NCBI RefSeq assembly: GCF_010015445.1
Contig: NC_053119.1
Location: 25,025,883-25,089,882 of the forward strand
Length of the DNA stretch: 64,000 nt
Reading direction: 5' to 3'
From: Perca fluviatilis
Taxonomy: Eukaryota; Chordata; Actinopteri; Perciformes; Percidae
The notes under the pieces are model-generated. The model did no database searches and was not told where the DNA came from. It was given only the letters and a program-made list of their open reading frames with translations. Shown here piece after piece: positions 9,720 to 23,625 of this stretch. Both the position numbers and the translations under genes were made by a program. Position 1 is the stretch's first letter. Every line of letters starts with the position of its first letter.

Positions 9720-12700
9720 AGAATTTGAACCACATCTTAGACATCAACCCACATACATTTTAACAACAGGGAAAACTGCTTTAAAGTTAGAGATGCAAAC
9801 ATGGTCTGTACATGCACAGAGGAGGAGGACAGCAGAATGACTGAATGAATGAATCCTACTGAGTGTGATTGGTAAAATACTGCAGATTGGAGGTCACACC
9901 TCTACACCATCCCCATGCAATTAACCCCACACCACACATGGAGACCACACCCACAAGCTTCACTGATCACTGCACACACACTATATTAAACCCAAGTGTT
10001 CACAGATCTACCCTGTTACAGTATACTCCTGGCTTTATTACAATTCATGTGCGCAACTCAGCCAGTGTTTCTCTCTTATCCAGCGCTTCTTCAAATAAAA
10101 GGGAAGGCATTTGTTTGCCAATTGGTCATCACAGGTGGGAATGCTTTAGTCTATCATAAACACTGTCAGCCAAATATTACACGTACATCAGGAACACCAC
10201 AGCCAACTTGGCAGTAATGTCTGCCATTAACAGGGGATTCCAGAGGTTTAGCAGAGCACCAGTCAGCCAGACCGGAGGAGGTGCAGGTGGCACAGCAGAA
10301 TATGCAATAATTGGGGAAATCGGAGGCAGTAGCACAAACACTGGTGAAGAGTTAGCCGCAGCTGGTTAGAAGGACATTAACCCATTGCTGTTCATGCCTG
10401 AATAAGGAACATGTATTCAGTCACAAGGCTGGCAGGGACTTGCAGAGACTTTTCTTTTGTAACCCAGGTAGGAATTTAGGTACTGACCAGAGGAAGTTTG
10501 GATTTGTGGGCTATGGCTTTGTTTTGTATATACTTTATTTTCTTTGTTTGCATACACTGTATACTTTTTGATTTTTGCTGATGAAGGGAGAGACCAATTT
10601 GGGAGAGAGTCTTGTTTTGTTTTTTTACAATTGTGGTTTCTAACTAAAGTGAAAAACAAGGAACACACTCATTACTGATTAAGACATCACACATCACAGA
10701 TGTACCAGTAACATTACATAACAAAGAAACAACGTATTAACTATTCATTAGTGTGATTAGTGATTTTGTGATTAATCAATAAAATCACCATACCATTGCC
10801 CAAATCCTGACAAGCCTGGCTTATTATTCTATATGACAACCTCTTATTACTTGTCACTTCAAGATGGTGGCACAGTGTAATTGTGGCTATTAAAATGTCT
10901 GCCAGTTTATTAATACACACATCTGTTGGTATACCACATTCTGTCTGTTTAGCACCATGGCCAACCCTCCCTCTCTCCCTTCATCCCTGTCACTTTTCCC
11001 ATCCATTTCTCACATTCTCTCTTGGTTTCCTGAGGCAATGAACTCACCACAATGCAGGCTTGTCTTCCTTACAGCTGCTGTATTAAATTCCTCCCAGTTT
11101 GGACATCATGGGGATGTACAGTATATATTGTCAATGAAGGATTTTAGCTGGATGAAAAAACATTCTGCGTTTCTGTAAAACTAGAGCAATTATTGTATTG
11201 TATTGCCACATGCAAATTGCTTACAGTGTGTAACATAAAAGTTTGTTTAAGACAACTCCACTTAGGCGTTCCATTGATATACTGTCAGCTGACTCTTTAT
11301 AGGGTCCAAACAAGTCCCCATTCACATTTCTTAAGCTGTTTATTTAATCTACAAAACATGTTAACACAGAGGTAGCTGTGCAAACCAGATGTCTCTGCAT
11401 TGCATTGTTCTTTCGCCATTTTTCTTTCCTTACTAGTAATACTGTGAATTTTAACCCACACAAATTGCAGAGCATGTCATTTTCCAAAAATGGAAAATAT
11501 CATCAAATGATGGTAAATTATTTTTTCAAAAACACACAAATAAAACATGCTTTGCATTATTTGTACATTCCTAAGAGCTGGCATTATTGGCAATCTCTTT
11601 TACTGCACCAGCTGACATAAAATGCCACAGTTCCTCTCTCTTGGCATTATGTTAAATCTCCAAAGCAAACATTGATGTTGTCTGGCCCTGGAGGAAGTGC
11701 AAGCAGATGTTGGGGAACTGTGTGCCAGTAGGATCATGGGGGTGTGACAGTGAGGAGCATCAACAAGATGGCAGCAGGCAATGGACCAAGATATCTCTTG
11801 AGTGGAGCTCAAGCAGGCATACAAAATGCTCAGGGAGGTTGTGATTTTGAATGTAATGCTGCAAGATCTTTCAGCACCATTTAAATTTTATACGAAGACT
11901 TTAAAAAAAACACGTAATGATTGAGAGGTGAGGTGTCTACAGAGGAGGCGTTTCGGCTGCGTTTTTCAGCTGTCTGTCTCCTGCTTCAAGTTCCCACTTC
12001 ACATCTATTTTCTTCCGGTTTATGTGTGACACTACAGTGATTGTGTATTGGACGTGACCTACAGATCAATGCTGAACGCATCCTGTAAAGACTCAAAGAA
12101 GCTGCTGCTTTTGTGTAGACACGGACTTACAGAAATAGCGCTTTGAAAAACCTACACAAAATCTTGAATCCTTTGAACTATCCACAGTATAGTTTTCACC
12201 TTTTAAATGTTAAGGCATTTTAAAGGGTTGTGAATTAAATCAGCTCCATACATGCTTTATCTTGGATTTTAACACCTGTTTATTCATGGTAGCAAAAACA
12301 CATTAAGTTGAGGATGTTTCAAGAATGTGAGACTTGACGGATTGTTTCATACTTTTTCATGATGAGGCACTAATTATTTCCATATAACATGTTGTAAATC
12401 TTTATAAATGCAGCTAATTACATGCCAAGCTCTGTGTACAATCCAACCTGCAATTATGAGGTGTTGTCTGTGTCCTGAAAAATGTCTCACCTTATGAACC
12501 AGCTGTTCAAGGCTCATTCCCAGGCTCAAAGCAGAAATTGAGCCCCGCTAATGTGAAGTGGATAGAAGCCTGTAATTGTGAGCCAAGTTACAGCTGGCAT
12601 CTTGCCCTGGAAGAAGACACATCCTCTGGCCCTGTTTGGGTCCTTAACCAGATCTGCCTGTTTCCCCTCTGAAAATAGCTAAACGTTTAACCTCTTCGAT

Positions 12701-13071
12701 GACTTCTGTTGGAAAAGAATCTGGGCATTTTTAGCACTGCAGTGGAGCCACTCAAGGCTGGATCAGTGGTTGTCGCCCATGCTTACAGATCAGTAAGAAC
12801 TAAGGCCTGCCACTCTGTGATGGTACAGGAGCTCCAGGGGCGGAGGGCACATCGATGAGGGGGCAGGTCTTCTTTTCTTTCTTTGTTTTACTGCCACAAA
12901 CCAGCAAATCAAGCTTTTTGCTCTATACATTGTGTCCTTGTGAAGACCCAGAATTGAACACTCACCAGTGATCTTCCAAGTAAACCTTCCCAAAATGATT
13001 TTTTATGCTAAAATGTTACCTTGCTGCTAATGCCATTTAGGGCTTTTTTCAGCCATATACTGTACTGGTAC
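9720..13071. other. Unique AT-rich sequence, no gene recognised
   Basis: Several short frames occur here (for example about 80 codons at 11378-11620) with no recognisable domain or splice context. The stretch 12410-12690 is less AT-rich, contains CTAATTACATG-type homeodomain words and resembles fish conserved non-coding sequence, but this cannot be shown from one genome. Confidence 0.4.
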
Positions 13072-13150
13072 ATTTATCTTTTGTTTAGTCTACCTCCATA
13101 CTCAAGTGAGCTGGCATGATGAGATGACATTGGCTGCAACCTAGCTTTCG
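13072..13150 (+). repeat. Local direct repeat, copy 1
   Basis: About 79 bp starting ATTTATCTTTTGTTTAGTCT recurs at 13695-13772 with only a few changes. The two copies enclose about 540 bp that includes a long TA microsatellite. Confidence 0.85.
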
Positions 13151-13436
13151 TTGGGAATTGGGGAAGGTACATATTCAATTATTGGCAATTTATCAAAGAT
13201 GTTTTATCAATATTAATAAAGTTGAATATGTGTATTAATAACTTTACCAAATTGACAAACAATCAAAATGGGGCAACACACTGGAATCAGGGACCAATAA
13301 CTGAGCTGTGAAACAGTCTCATAGGTGGTGTTCCCTTTAAAATACAGAACTTAATTAATTTGATTAATTCATCTCATATTTATAAAGTGAACAGGAAGGG
13401 TGGAACTGACCTGTTCAACCAGCTGTTACTAAAACA

Positions 13437-13477
13437 TATATAGTAACAGCTATATATGTTATATATATAGCTATATA

Positions 13478-13541
<64 letters not shown>
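13437..13541. repeat. (TA)n microsatellite with palindromic flank
   Basis: A pure TA run covers about 13479-13541. Before it is an imperfect palindromic TA-rich stretch (TATATAGTAACAGCTATATATG). The tyrosine-isoleucine frame on the minus strand is only this repeat. Confidence 0.95.
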
Positions 13542-13694
13542 TGTACAACAAAGGCAAAAGCAGGCAAACATGTTCATTTCTTTGTTTAGAAATGGCGCTC
13601 AGGCTTTAGAGTTGCGATGGAGGCCGCTCAGCCACATGTTGGTCATGTGATCTGGTTTAATCCCACTGCTCCGGTCCCAATATTATATACTTGA

Positions 13695-13772
13695 ATTTAT
13701 CTTTTGTTTAGTCTGCCTCCATACTCAAGTGAGCTGGCATGATGAGATGACATTGGCTGCAACCTAGCTTTC
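13695..13772 (+). repeat. Local direct repeat, copy 2
   Basis: Second copy of the repeat at 13072-13150, in the same orientation, ending TGGCTGCAACCTAGCTTTC. Confidence 0.85.
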
Positions 13773-13779
13773 CTCAATT

Positions 13780-16270
13780 TAACAACAATAGTGCCTCCTA
13801 GGGTAACAAATGGCAGTCCATAATCTGTGTCTTCCTCTCTGCCCCCCTCCTCCATCTCTATTCCTTTGTTGCTCTTATTTTGGGGCAGAGCCTTTCGGGC
13901 TTTCTGGGAGAGACATGATGCATCTTAGGTTTTGCAAATGTGCAAAGCGAGCGTGACGAATTCTGTTACAGTGTTGGAAGGTAAAGAAAAAATAAACACC
14001 GAAAGAGGCTTTGAGTAAGAATGGAGTGTTATGAGACAGAACGAGAAATGCAAGAAAGCCAGATTGTTTTTTTTTACCTTGCCAAAAGTTTTTCTGGCAA
14101 TGCAAACAACACAAATGATGTGCATGTCAATCATCTACGGACAATGAAAGTGTTTGATAGTGATTCAGTGCAAGCACATCCTGTAGCAACCAAGCTATTA
14201 TAATAATGTCTCGCCATATTTTGTATGCTTTCTGCTTCTCACAGGGAAGCAACATTGTACACTTCTCTAATCTACTCTAACTTTGCTCTTTTAATGCAAC
14301 AGTCAAAGCATTGATTTAAAAAAACTTAAAAACTGCTATATCACAAGTGTCCTAATTTCGAAAAGATATCAGCTTGAGTTGGTAGCAGGTTTCCAATATA
14401 GTGTTGGACTTTCCCCTTTCATTTTCACCCCTCGTGCAAATTTATTTACTGGAAATATCCTGTTCACATAATTGCTATGGTACTTCATGAAGAGGTCCTT
14501 ACTGTATAAGAGCAGTAGACGTCAAGTGGATTCTTGATTTGAGTGCCACATTGGATGCTTTGAGTGGGTCGTTTTTGGATCTTGAAAGTCAAACTCTTAA
14601 CACCACCACCCTAAGATTTGGCGGCAGGGGTGGTCTCTTGCCCAGAGAGCAATTTTATGGGGCTCAGCAGTTTCTCACAAGTCCTCATTTTATTTTCTGA
14701 CAATATCCCCACTTGGTGTTAGCATTCCCCAATCTTACTGAGAGCAGTCTGGTCGTTGGCTGGTCTCATTTCCAGAATTCCTGAAAGGTTCCAGGATATC
14801 TTAGGGTGACTGAGCCATGTTTCCCATTGCCTTTCCAAACTCCTCCCTCAGCGGGGCTTTTGCTTCGAACCTGCAGAGAAGACAGCTTCCTTCAACCAAT
14901 GTCAACAAGTAGCCTCTTGGGTAGCCACCTTGGCAAGCACTGACTCTGGTCACAGCATGTCCATATGACCCTATTTCTTGTCATATGGGTCTTGTTTTGT
15001 GGGCTGTCTCAGATTTCTGATCTTGTCTTTTTGTTGTATTGCAGCACTTTCTATTTTATATAATATGTAACAGAGAATGATGACTCCTGGCTCAAAAGCG
15101 GTGGTTCTCCCAATTTCAGAGTTTTATGGAACCTGTATTTGCTTGTAACAGCCTTTAACAGCTCAAATAACATTCCTACATTATTTTATCTTAGATCCAA
15201 TTTTTTTACTTATTCCAACAAAATGTCAACTGTCAGCCAACATTCTTATATGGGTGAAGATGTAGTTTCTGTATTGTTTTGCCACAAAACACAGTACAGA
15301 AAATATTATAAATAAAATAAATAAATATTATTTTCTTCGTCTAGCGTCAGAGAATCTTAAATCTCTCGGAACAGACTTACATCTACATCTGCTGGATGCA
15401 TATGCAGTATAGCATCAAAACAGGTATGTCGACTTGAAAGATGTTAGTGATTAAATCAACTGCCAAGCATTTATTCTTTGGTAATATACAATTCCATATA
15501 CCAGTTCTATCAGACACGACAATGCACGCAGACCTTAAATCACGAAAGGAAATGTCAACATGGCGTAAAGTGCTTTGCACACTGACTGTGAAGGGAAAAA
15601 GACAGCCAAGTGTGCAAAATGTTCAATGCTCTGAAATAAATGTCTGTTTTGTAAAGGGGAGCCTCACTTAGAGTCATGTAGAAAAATGAAAAGCAAATGA
15701 GATGATGCAAGTGATCAGATGGGGAATGATGAGGGTCTGAAACAATCAGTCACCAGTGCTTTGTACTGTGCATGAAGTGGAACTTGTGGACTTGCCTTGA
15801 TGAACAGTGCATGTAAAAAGATAAAAGCTTTGATTTGCGCATTTTTGTCACTTCACTATTCAATCAATGCGTACACTTGTCTGTATAAAAACACTGAACA
15901 GTAAACAAAATCCAGACAGTGTAAGGGGCAGCTAAATCTCTAAACATTTTGTAATGCTTCAATTTAAACAAGAGTTATACAAGCTACAAAATAGATATAC
16001 AAAATGTATGCAAAATCTACCTCATGCAAAATAAGTCAGATTAAAAAATGTAACGTCTAAAGTAAAAGCTTATAGCAACAACATTTGATATGGTTAAAAA
16101 TTGTTGCAGGTGCAAGTAAGGGAAACCTGGGAGGTAATGACTTGAGAGGTAAGAAGAAGAAGAAGGGGACTGAGTATAAAGGGACCACATGTGATGAGGG
16201 CTCACAAAGATAGCAGAATGAACAGCCGTTGATGTTGGGAGGGGCCCATATAGAATGCGTTTGTACACAG
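13780..16270. other. Unique sequence, no gene recognised
   Basis: I find no supported coding region. The block 14520-15120 is more GC-rich and could be an old repeat, but I cannot name it. Confidence 0.4.
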
Positions 16271-16274
16271 GCCA

Positions 16275-16560
16275 GAAATTTGTGCTACGCCACTGAGTAG
16301 CTAACCTGACGCGCCAGATGGTTTGTTACACAGAACCATCTGAGAAGCCGTCATTGAAAACTTTTTAGAAAACGGCAGGCACTTTAAAAAAAATAAAAAT
16401 AAAACTGTCAGGTGATTGGATGAACCATCTGTCTATCACGTCCGCAATTGTTTTGAACTATACAGTCATCACTATCACCTAAACCACGCCAGTAGCTCCT
16501 CATCAGACGCTGATTTGTACGGTCTGCAGCTGTTCAGGTACAAATAGAGTAGCAGGTAAT
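16275..16560. repeat. Probable dispersed teleost repeat
   Basis: The segment with CCATCTGAGAAGCCGTCATT, GGTGATTGGATGAACCATCT and CACGCCAGTAGCTCCTCATC looks to me like a widely dispersed teleost repeat. It contains an internal inverted word: CAGATGGTT and AACCATCTG. I could not define borders or a duplication. The family is unknown. Confidence 0.4.
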
Positions 16561-16803
16561 AGCAAACATTATAAATGTATTATTTTTTTGATCAACAGAA
16601 ACCCTAGTAGTACACCAATACCTAGTAAACCAATTTCTCAAATGTTAATAGACAAATACCTTGCTGTGGTTGGGAACATCACCATAATGATAATTAACGA
16701 TAATTAAGTTCTCAGGGAATAGGTGTGATCCTAACCGCTTTAAATCAAACCATAAGTCCATTTTGACTTGTCTTCTTGCCTAAAGTGGAAAAAACAGATG
16801 TAT

Positions 16804-18066
16804 TAGGGCTGTCAACGTTAACATGTTAACACATGCGATTAATCTAAACAAAATGAATGCGTTATTTTTTTTAATGCAAAGTAATAATTTTATCAAGATT
16901 GACCCCAACCTCTTCCCGTTATGGTCATGCTTCGGTCGTATCACCAGCAGTTAGTAGATGTGTTTAGCTGCTACAGAGCTCTGTGACGCCAGCTACGGTG
17001 CTCCGCATGGTGCTCTGCATGGTGCTCTGCATGGTGCTCTGCATGGTGCTCTGCATGGTGCTCCGCATGGTGCTCCGTCATATCAGCAGTAGTTGGTGGT
17101 TGAGTAACCCAAAAATAGGTGATTTTGAAGCGGGAACAGAGCAGCGCGAGCTGCCGGTCATTTCGGCAGACATTACGGTTAAGTTTAGGTGACCAAAAGT
17201 GACCGTTATGCAGCGACAAAAGTTAAGTTCAGGCACCGAAATGACTAGTTAAGTTTAAGAAAAACATTGTGGTTTGGATTAAAACACTCCCAAGGAACAC
17301 GCATTTCTCCGGGAAGCCAACTACGCTCCCTGGCTTGAAAGAAGAAGATGGCCCTCCTTCTGATGGGATCAGAGTCAGAGTGGTGGTTGTCACAACCACG
17401 TGCATATGGTAAGCTGGCCCATAATTGCAAAAAGGTACTTGGCTACACCTATCTCAACAGTGCCATGTGAGAGAGCTCTCTTTGGCAGGCAACATTCTGC
17501 AGAAGAAGAGGTCAGCTCTATCATCTGAAAATCTGAACAAGCTAGTCTGCCTGAGCAACTGGTTAAAAGAAGACTAGACTGTATGATTGGTTGACAGGAG
17601 GCATGTTGCACAGATGCACACTTTTGGCAGTAATTATCTTTAACCAAGAATGCAGAGACTGTTCCCTCTGTGTATTCACATGCATTATGGCATTATATTT
17701 CTGAAATAGGCCTACTTATTGTTGCATTAATTTGAGTTGATGTTACTATGCAAACAAATTACAGGTAAGCTTTTTGTGACTTTGTAGCAGATATTACTTT
17801 ATAACAGTTACTGCAAAATATGTCTGCAGTTCATATGGATACCTCAACAAATTAAGATTGTTATTGAACACTTGTTTAATAAATGTAAATGGTTGAGATA
17901 AGAAAACTGAAGAATTTGTTTCTTTAAACCGGGTTTGTCATGCATTTATTTATTTCAACACTGCACGTTCACAAGTAAATTTTAAATGTGCGATTAATCA
18001 TGATTAATTCCATAAAGCCCATGACTGTGATTTACTTGATTACATTTTTTCAACGATTGACAGCAC

Positions 18067-18068
<2 letters not shown>
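16804..18068. mobile_element. hAT-like non-autonomous transposon
   Basis: The left end reads TAGGGCTGTCAACGTTAAC. The right end, reverse-complemented, reads TAGTGCTGTCAATCGTTG, an inverted repeat typical of fish hAT families. Subterminal GCGATTAATC words occur near both ends (about 16837 and 17992). A clear 8-bp duplication is not visible; the right flank is a TA microsatellite and may have been rewritten. No transposase is present. The interior holds a 12-bp minisatellite and GTTAAGTTTAGG motifs common in fish repeats. Confidence 0.7.
16997..17079. repeat. 12-bp minisatellite (GGTGCTCTGCAT)n
   Basis: Six full 12-bp units plus a partial one, with C/T variants (GGTGCTCCGCAT). Because 12 is a multiple of three it yields periodic frames on both strands (for example EHHA repeats), which are artefacts. 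Confidence 0.95.

Positions 18069-18099
<31 letters not shown>
18069..18099. repeat. (TA)n microsatellite
   Basis: TA run abutting the right end of the hAT-like element. Such elements often carry or seed TA repeats at their ends. Confidence 0.9.
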
Positions 18100-18100
<1 letters not shown>

Positions 18101-21100
18101 CCACCAGGGTTGCTGGTGGCTGTTGTGGGAGAGATAAGGACGGAGGGCAGTGGACAGAGTGTTGTGTTTGAACTTCAGATAGCTATAGTGATGACTTAAT
18201 TCTCTTTTCTGTCTCAGTCCTGCACTTGTTGACCTTTCTTTCTAATCCCTTATCCCAACCTCAGTATTTGTCAAAGGCCTGGGTGGTGTGACCCGCTTCC
18301 CAGGGTGATAAAATCAAATTCATTGGATTCATGGCCACTCTCGCTGCCTGTATCCTCAGGTTTTTTTTTCAAATATTGCACCTGTCAATACAGAACGGAA
18401 TATTATGCAGCCTATTTTGCCGTCAATACTGCCAACGTTGTCTTTGCTGTAATCAAATCAGTATATATTTATGTTTAACATGAAGTATACTACTGCTTGA
18501 GTGCAGTACATTTCCATAACTCTCTCCCCATCGAAATATGTGCAAACAAATGTACAAACACAAAAATATTGACAAAATGAAGTTGAAGAACACGCTATTA
18601 TTTAATTTTATCAATGGGAAACATACATGTGTACAGACAAGGCTAGCAGCAGCATCGCCGCGTCAGACACGTTTCTGGTGTGCAAAGACAGAAAACGCCA
18701 CGCAGCCGTCACACTGCTGACACACAACAGAAACGCCATGCTCACGCCACGCAGGCAGTGTGCAGGAGCCCTTATGCATGCACTCACAAGCATGTTGAAT
18801 AAAGCTTAAGTATAGTAGTAAAGAAGCATCAAATATGGTATGTAAGGTTAAAAGTGTGTTTTCAGATTTGTATCTGGTTCATTTGTCTGCATGTTATTTG
18901 ACAGTTTGTATTTTTTCTCTCTAGGTCATTTTGTGTTACTCGTGCAGTATTGTATTACAATTTTGAATGAGATTTACAAAAAAATATGCGCGAGATGCAT
19001 GTGTTTTTGTATCTAATGTGCACTGAAGCATTCCTGGCCACAGTGTCCCCTGGGTACCTGCCCTCTACTGTCCTGTCCCCAATAAACACACGAGGGCAGA
19101 TGGAAGGAGGTGTATGTGTGTGTGTGTGGTGGTGGTGGTGGGGGGGCGGAAATGTACGCTGCATTATTTATCGGTTCTCATCCATGTCAATGCTTTGTGC
19201 TTATTTCCCTGTGACATTTCAGAGGTTGAGGAAAAAAGCAACAAAACAATGTAATGGAGAGAAAGACCTTCAGCACAACACAATAGAACTGAATGAAGCG
19301 TGACGGATGAAGCAAATGCCTCGATTACCTCTCACAATTCCCTCTCCCGCTACCTATCAGTGCAGCCTGGTGTGTAGATCACATGTACAAGAGACCGAGG
19401 AACACAACAGCTTACCAGGGCTGCTATACTACATGAGCTCCTCCTAATTATATGGGAGATATATTGTGTTGGATCCACTCTCATCGTCCTCATCCAATCT
19501 TCACAGGCCTCTCTTTCATCTGTCAAATCTAATGAACAGATGTTGCTCAGCTGTTGGAGTCAACATGATGGACTGAGTCGCTGGCAGGCACATCCTTCTG
19601 CTGAGAGAAAGTGAGAGGGGTCATCTGGACGGTGAACAGCGTGCCAGGGCGCCTTGACTCTTCTGTGTTTCTCACCTTCTTTCTTCCTAATGGCTGCCCT
19701 CATCTCTTTCCACCCTGAGCCCCGCCCCCAAGCACTCTACCACCCACCGTCCTGTCCATCTGACCCCTTGTCAGCCATTCTGTTCATCTGATCACTTACG
19801 TGTAACGTGCCCTTGTCCGCAACTGGAGAAGCCAGCCGGTGAAAAGGTCAAAAATATTTATACAAAGGTCCACAAGGCCTCTGGGAGGTGAGGAAGGAGA
19901 GGAATGGCGCTAGGAGGAATATGAAAGAATGAAGGTTATATTAAAAATCACTCAATATTTTTGAAATGGAGAAATTCCAGTGTGAAAGTTGTTCTCCATT
20001 TCCTTAATCCAAAGAGATATCACACATTTTATTTCTAATAGTATATGGTTCAATGCAGATTTATAAACATGAAAGATTTTCACCCAATGCTTCCCAATCT
20101 CCATCTGCTTTAGTTACAGTGATTGGGTGATACACACATGACTGAGTGTACCGTAACACAAACATCTTTTTAAGATGTATTGCATATTTAGACATGTTTC
20201 TGTATCTTCCCCTGTATTTATTCAAGCAAACATTGTGTGACTCCAAAATCATCAATTGGGTCTGTCTTTTAAAGCTGTAACGTCTTTCTTTTTTTTGTAA
20301 TTAATATGTCAATAACATATCCACCTGTGTATCATAACATATTACCAATACACTTTCCAGAGCTTTTTAGGCCACACATTTTCTTGATGGAAATAAAGTC
20401 AGTTAAAAACAACACTAACACGCTGGGAACAGTCAGTGTTCCACGATATTTCTGTTTTTGCATATCAAAAACAAGCTTTGTTAAAGTTATATCACACTTT
20501 GCTAATTGGCGCCGATGTAGGATAGCAGATTCAAATTAAGAGTAGGCCTCTTCGCAATAACATATGACCTTTCATTGCTACAGAGAGTGCACATATACAG
20601 TACATATTTTAGCTTACATACACAAATACTATTTTTAGCACAGTTTCTAGTTTACAATGTGAATTAATACATGATTTAAATGCGCTAAAGCAGCCGCCAA
20701 AAGAGAATAAATTGTATTTCCAATTGTCAAATTTCCTGGCATTTCTTAAGACAAATTTACAACAATAGGGGAAAGAGAGACTTGTTAGTAAGGAAGCAAC
20801 TTAAATAGGCCTACAGGCAAACTACCCAGGGCAGCAAATAGATTGACTAATAGATTGACTAACTTAAACCACCTGGCACTTGAACAGCAATGTTACCAAA
20901 AGGCATTATGTTTAATCAGCCTATACTGCAGTGATCATATTAAATGCTTGGGCTTTCTTCTAACAGAATAATTGAGTTGGTGCGATTTAAACTTAGTGGA
21001 CTCACCCTGATAACCTCCCTGTAACAGGACAGCACCTGCTCCCACACTAAAGTGTCCACCTGCAGTCAAAATTGTTCCTCTACTTATGGAGCATCCAGTG

Positions 21101-22189
21101 TCTGCACATTTTCAAACACCTTTTGACATTTGTCAAAAAGCATTCCAGACATACTTAGCATGGGCTCTTATCAAATCTGTCAAGGGCACTAACTGAAGAG
21201 AAAGTATTTTCCAAAATGGGTGATAACACACTATATCTATTAAATGCATGAGTTCCTTTTTAAAAGTGGGTTATAGATAGTGATTGGGTAGCTAAAACTT
21301 TATCCTGTATTACACTTTTCCTAACTGTGACAGCCTTGGAAAGCTCACATTCTCCCAGTTTAGTTGACCTTACCTGGGCTAATCTGGGCCAAACATCTTT
21401 CCTTTTTCCTTCTTTGTTGTCTTCAGCAGGAGTCACTGCTGCTTGCAGCATTGTGTGTGCTCAGTCAGTGTAACTGTGTGACTACAGGCCATGTTTTGTT
21501 CATCATCATTGGTTTCAGCACATTTTGGAATGTCCTCAACCATATCTCATTCTGCTTGGGTAATATCCAACAAGTGCTCATCCTTCCCAGTGTAGTTTTT
21601 ATCAGACATCACTTCTTGGCTTCAGCAGTTACTATAGCATGGAGCATGTTGAATGTGGAATCTTTGACCAGTTTATGTTCTGTGATTTTTAGGCAAACTT
21701 AATTTTTTTGCTTTAGCTTTGTTTTGTAAAATGTCCCATCTGATTTGCGCAGCAGCTACAATAGGTCAAATCAGGTTTTCCTTGAGTGCAGGGTTAACAC
21801 AGAGCTGGCCTGTATTGTCACTTTTGCAAAGCTGTTTTCCAATAAATGTCAGGTTTTGACATATTCTTCTGCTTTAGATGTAAATCCTACAGGGAGAGTG
21901 ACAGCATTTGCTCACAGATGAAGGTGAATAGTGGCTCAGAAACTGCCACACAGTTTTGCTAAAGTATTGAAAGAAATTTAAGCACAATGCATTCAACATG
22001 TTCTTGATAATAATCACAAACATTACAACACATGATTTTATTAGGACATTTAGATCTTTCAATGGTTAATTTACATATGATATCAATCCCCATTGTCAGA
22101 CCAGAAGGGTTTAATTTTACAGAGAATTAAGTGTTGTTTTATCCCCATTTCACATACAGTATATGATTGTCTACTGGAATATTGAGTCC
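18100..22189. other. Unique sequence, no gene recognised
   Basis: No supported exon is seen. A short compound GT/GGT/G repeat lies at 19111-19147. The frame over it (VCVCVWWWWWG) is the repeat and not a protein. Several AT-rich stretches with homeodomain-type words may be regulatory, but there is no direct evidence. Confidence 0.4.
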
Positions 22190-22400
22190 TTGCCTGGCCT
22201 CTCTACAGTCAGAGTTGCTCCTCTTAAACCCAAACAAAGTTCCATTAGAAAATGTGCTCTCTGGATAAATCAGCTGCCATATAAAGGGAAATGCAATCCA
22301 GTTGAGTGTGTGCATGAAGGATACAAACAAAATATGTTCCTTGACCATCTTACTCTGAAAGCTCCTTGGGTTAAACATTCTCCCAGTGAATGTGAGACAT
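22190..22400 (+). pseudogene. Possible degenerate LINE linker fragment
   Basis: The frame reads RVAPLKPKQSSIRKCALWI and, further on, VHEGYKQNMFLDHL. This resembles the stretch between endonuclease and reverse transcriptase in L2/CR1-type LINEs, which has APLKxK, then PW.N, then a basic VH.xxYxxxL segment. The similarity is weak and the piece is isolated. No catalytic motif is present. Confidence 0.3.
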
Positions 22401-22656
22401 TCTTGGCTTATTTTCTTAGAATGCTGAAAAAAATTGAAATAAAATTGTTTAAACTGTGAATAACATTCACAATTACCTCAGTATTGATTTAGAATTTTAT
22501 AACCTAATAGAATTGGGACTGTGGTGGGTCGTCCAATAATCTCAGGGTTGGCGGTGTCCTTGCAAAGTTGCTCCCTATGGGCAAGGAAAGGATGAGAGGC
22601 AAATTATAAAGTATTTTATAGTATATTGGGTTAGAAAAGAGCTATACATAATAAAG

Positions 22657-22773
<117 letters not shown>

Positions 22774-22815
22774 ACCTCAAGGCTACTCGCTCATGTCCAC
22801 TCCAAAATTAAGCAA

Positions 22816-23239
22816 ATGCAGAGATTCTTTCTCATAGTGAGCAGAGTGACCAAGAGAAAATTAGAAAGCCAACCCACAGACCACAGAGCCTACGTTCTTT
22901 CCCCCGTACAAACTGCATGCAAGGGAATTCCCAGTGTAATGGCAAATGTCGCACTGAGGAGCTCACAAAGCTCTCTCTCTTTCTGCCTCTCTCCCTTTCT
23001 TTGTCAGTCTCTCGCCGCCCATGACAGATGTGATCCAGAAAGAGGAGCCAAACAGACACTGTGCTGTGGGAAATACAACTGGATCACATCAGACAGCAGG
23101 AGGCAACAGAACAACAGAGGAGAATTAAAGTCTATTTTTTTCCAGCAGACAATGTCACTTCACACTACACCCATTTCAATCCGGAGAGAGAATGCATTTA
23201 AGAGTGAAATAAGTTTAATTAACGTGGTGCATAATAGGT
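22816..23239. other. Open frame without recognised product
   Basis: A 157-codon frame (22816-23289, plus strand) is one of the longest in the window that is not a microsatellite. It has no recognisable domain, is low in codon periodicity to the eye, and its 3' end overlaps the dispersed repeat at 23240. I regard it as chance. Confidence 0.3.
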
Positions 23240-23625
23240 TGATATGTTTGTCTTTGGCGATTAGACTCCATCACAATGTAAATTTATAAGGGGTATAGAG
23301 GCCATGAATATATAGGAATATCCCCCCGATGGAGTCCAGACAGTGGTTGTGATGAAGGAAGAGCCTGAAGATCAGGATGGATGTTTATGTGGAGCTGGGC
23401 TTGGGATGATGGAGGAACATTGAGCGCTGGGAATGATGAGAACTGGAGGTGAATGGGATGGAGGAGGGTTGCATCGACTTTGCCTGAATCGACAACTGAC
23501 AGCAGCAGAGAGGAGACTAAATTAAAGTTTGAATGCAACATTGCGATAGCTGACCAAAATCTGGTTGGTTTAACTGATAGAGTGAACGCCCACATTCAGC
23601 TGATAACAGATGCAGCTGATAAGGT
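23240..23625 (-). mobile_element. Second copy of the repeat at 3038-3506
   Basis: In reverse complement this matches the earlier copy at the blocks CAGTTAAACCAACCAG, TTCAGGCAAAG and GTCTGGACTCCATCGGGGGG. The similarity stops at both sides at different points. A GA-rich run (23630-23655) follows. I see no coding capacity. Confidence 0.7.

Noticed and set aside
16980..17080. Possible CRISPR-like array
   Set aside because: Short adjacent tandem units without spacers, in an animal genome.
16971..17219. (EHHA)n and (MVLC)n frames that could suggest a metal-binding repeat protein
   Set aside because: A 12-bp minisatellite produces such periodic frames on both strands by necessity.
22816..23289. 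157-codon frame as a gene
   Set aside because: No domain, no splice context, and overlap with a dispersed repeat at its end.
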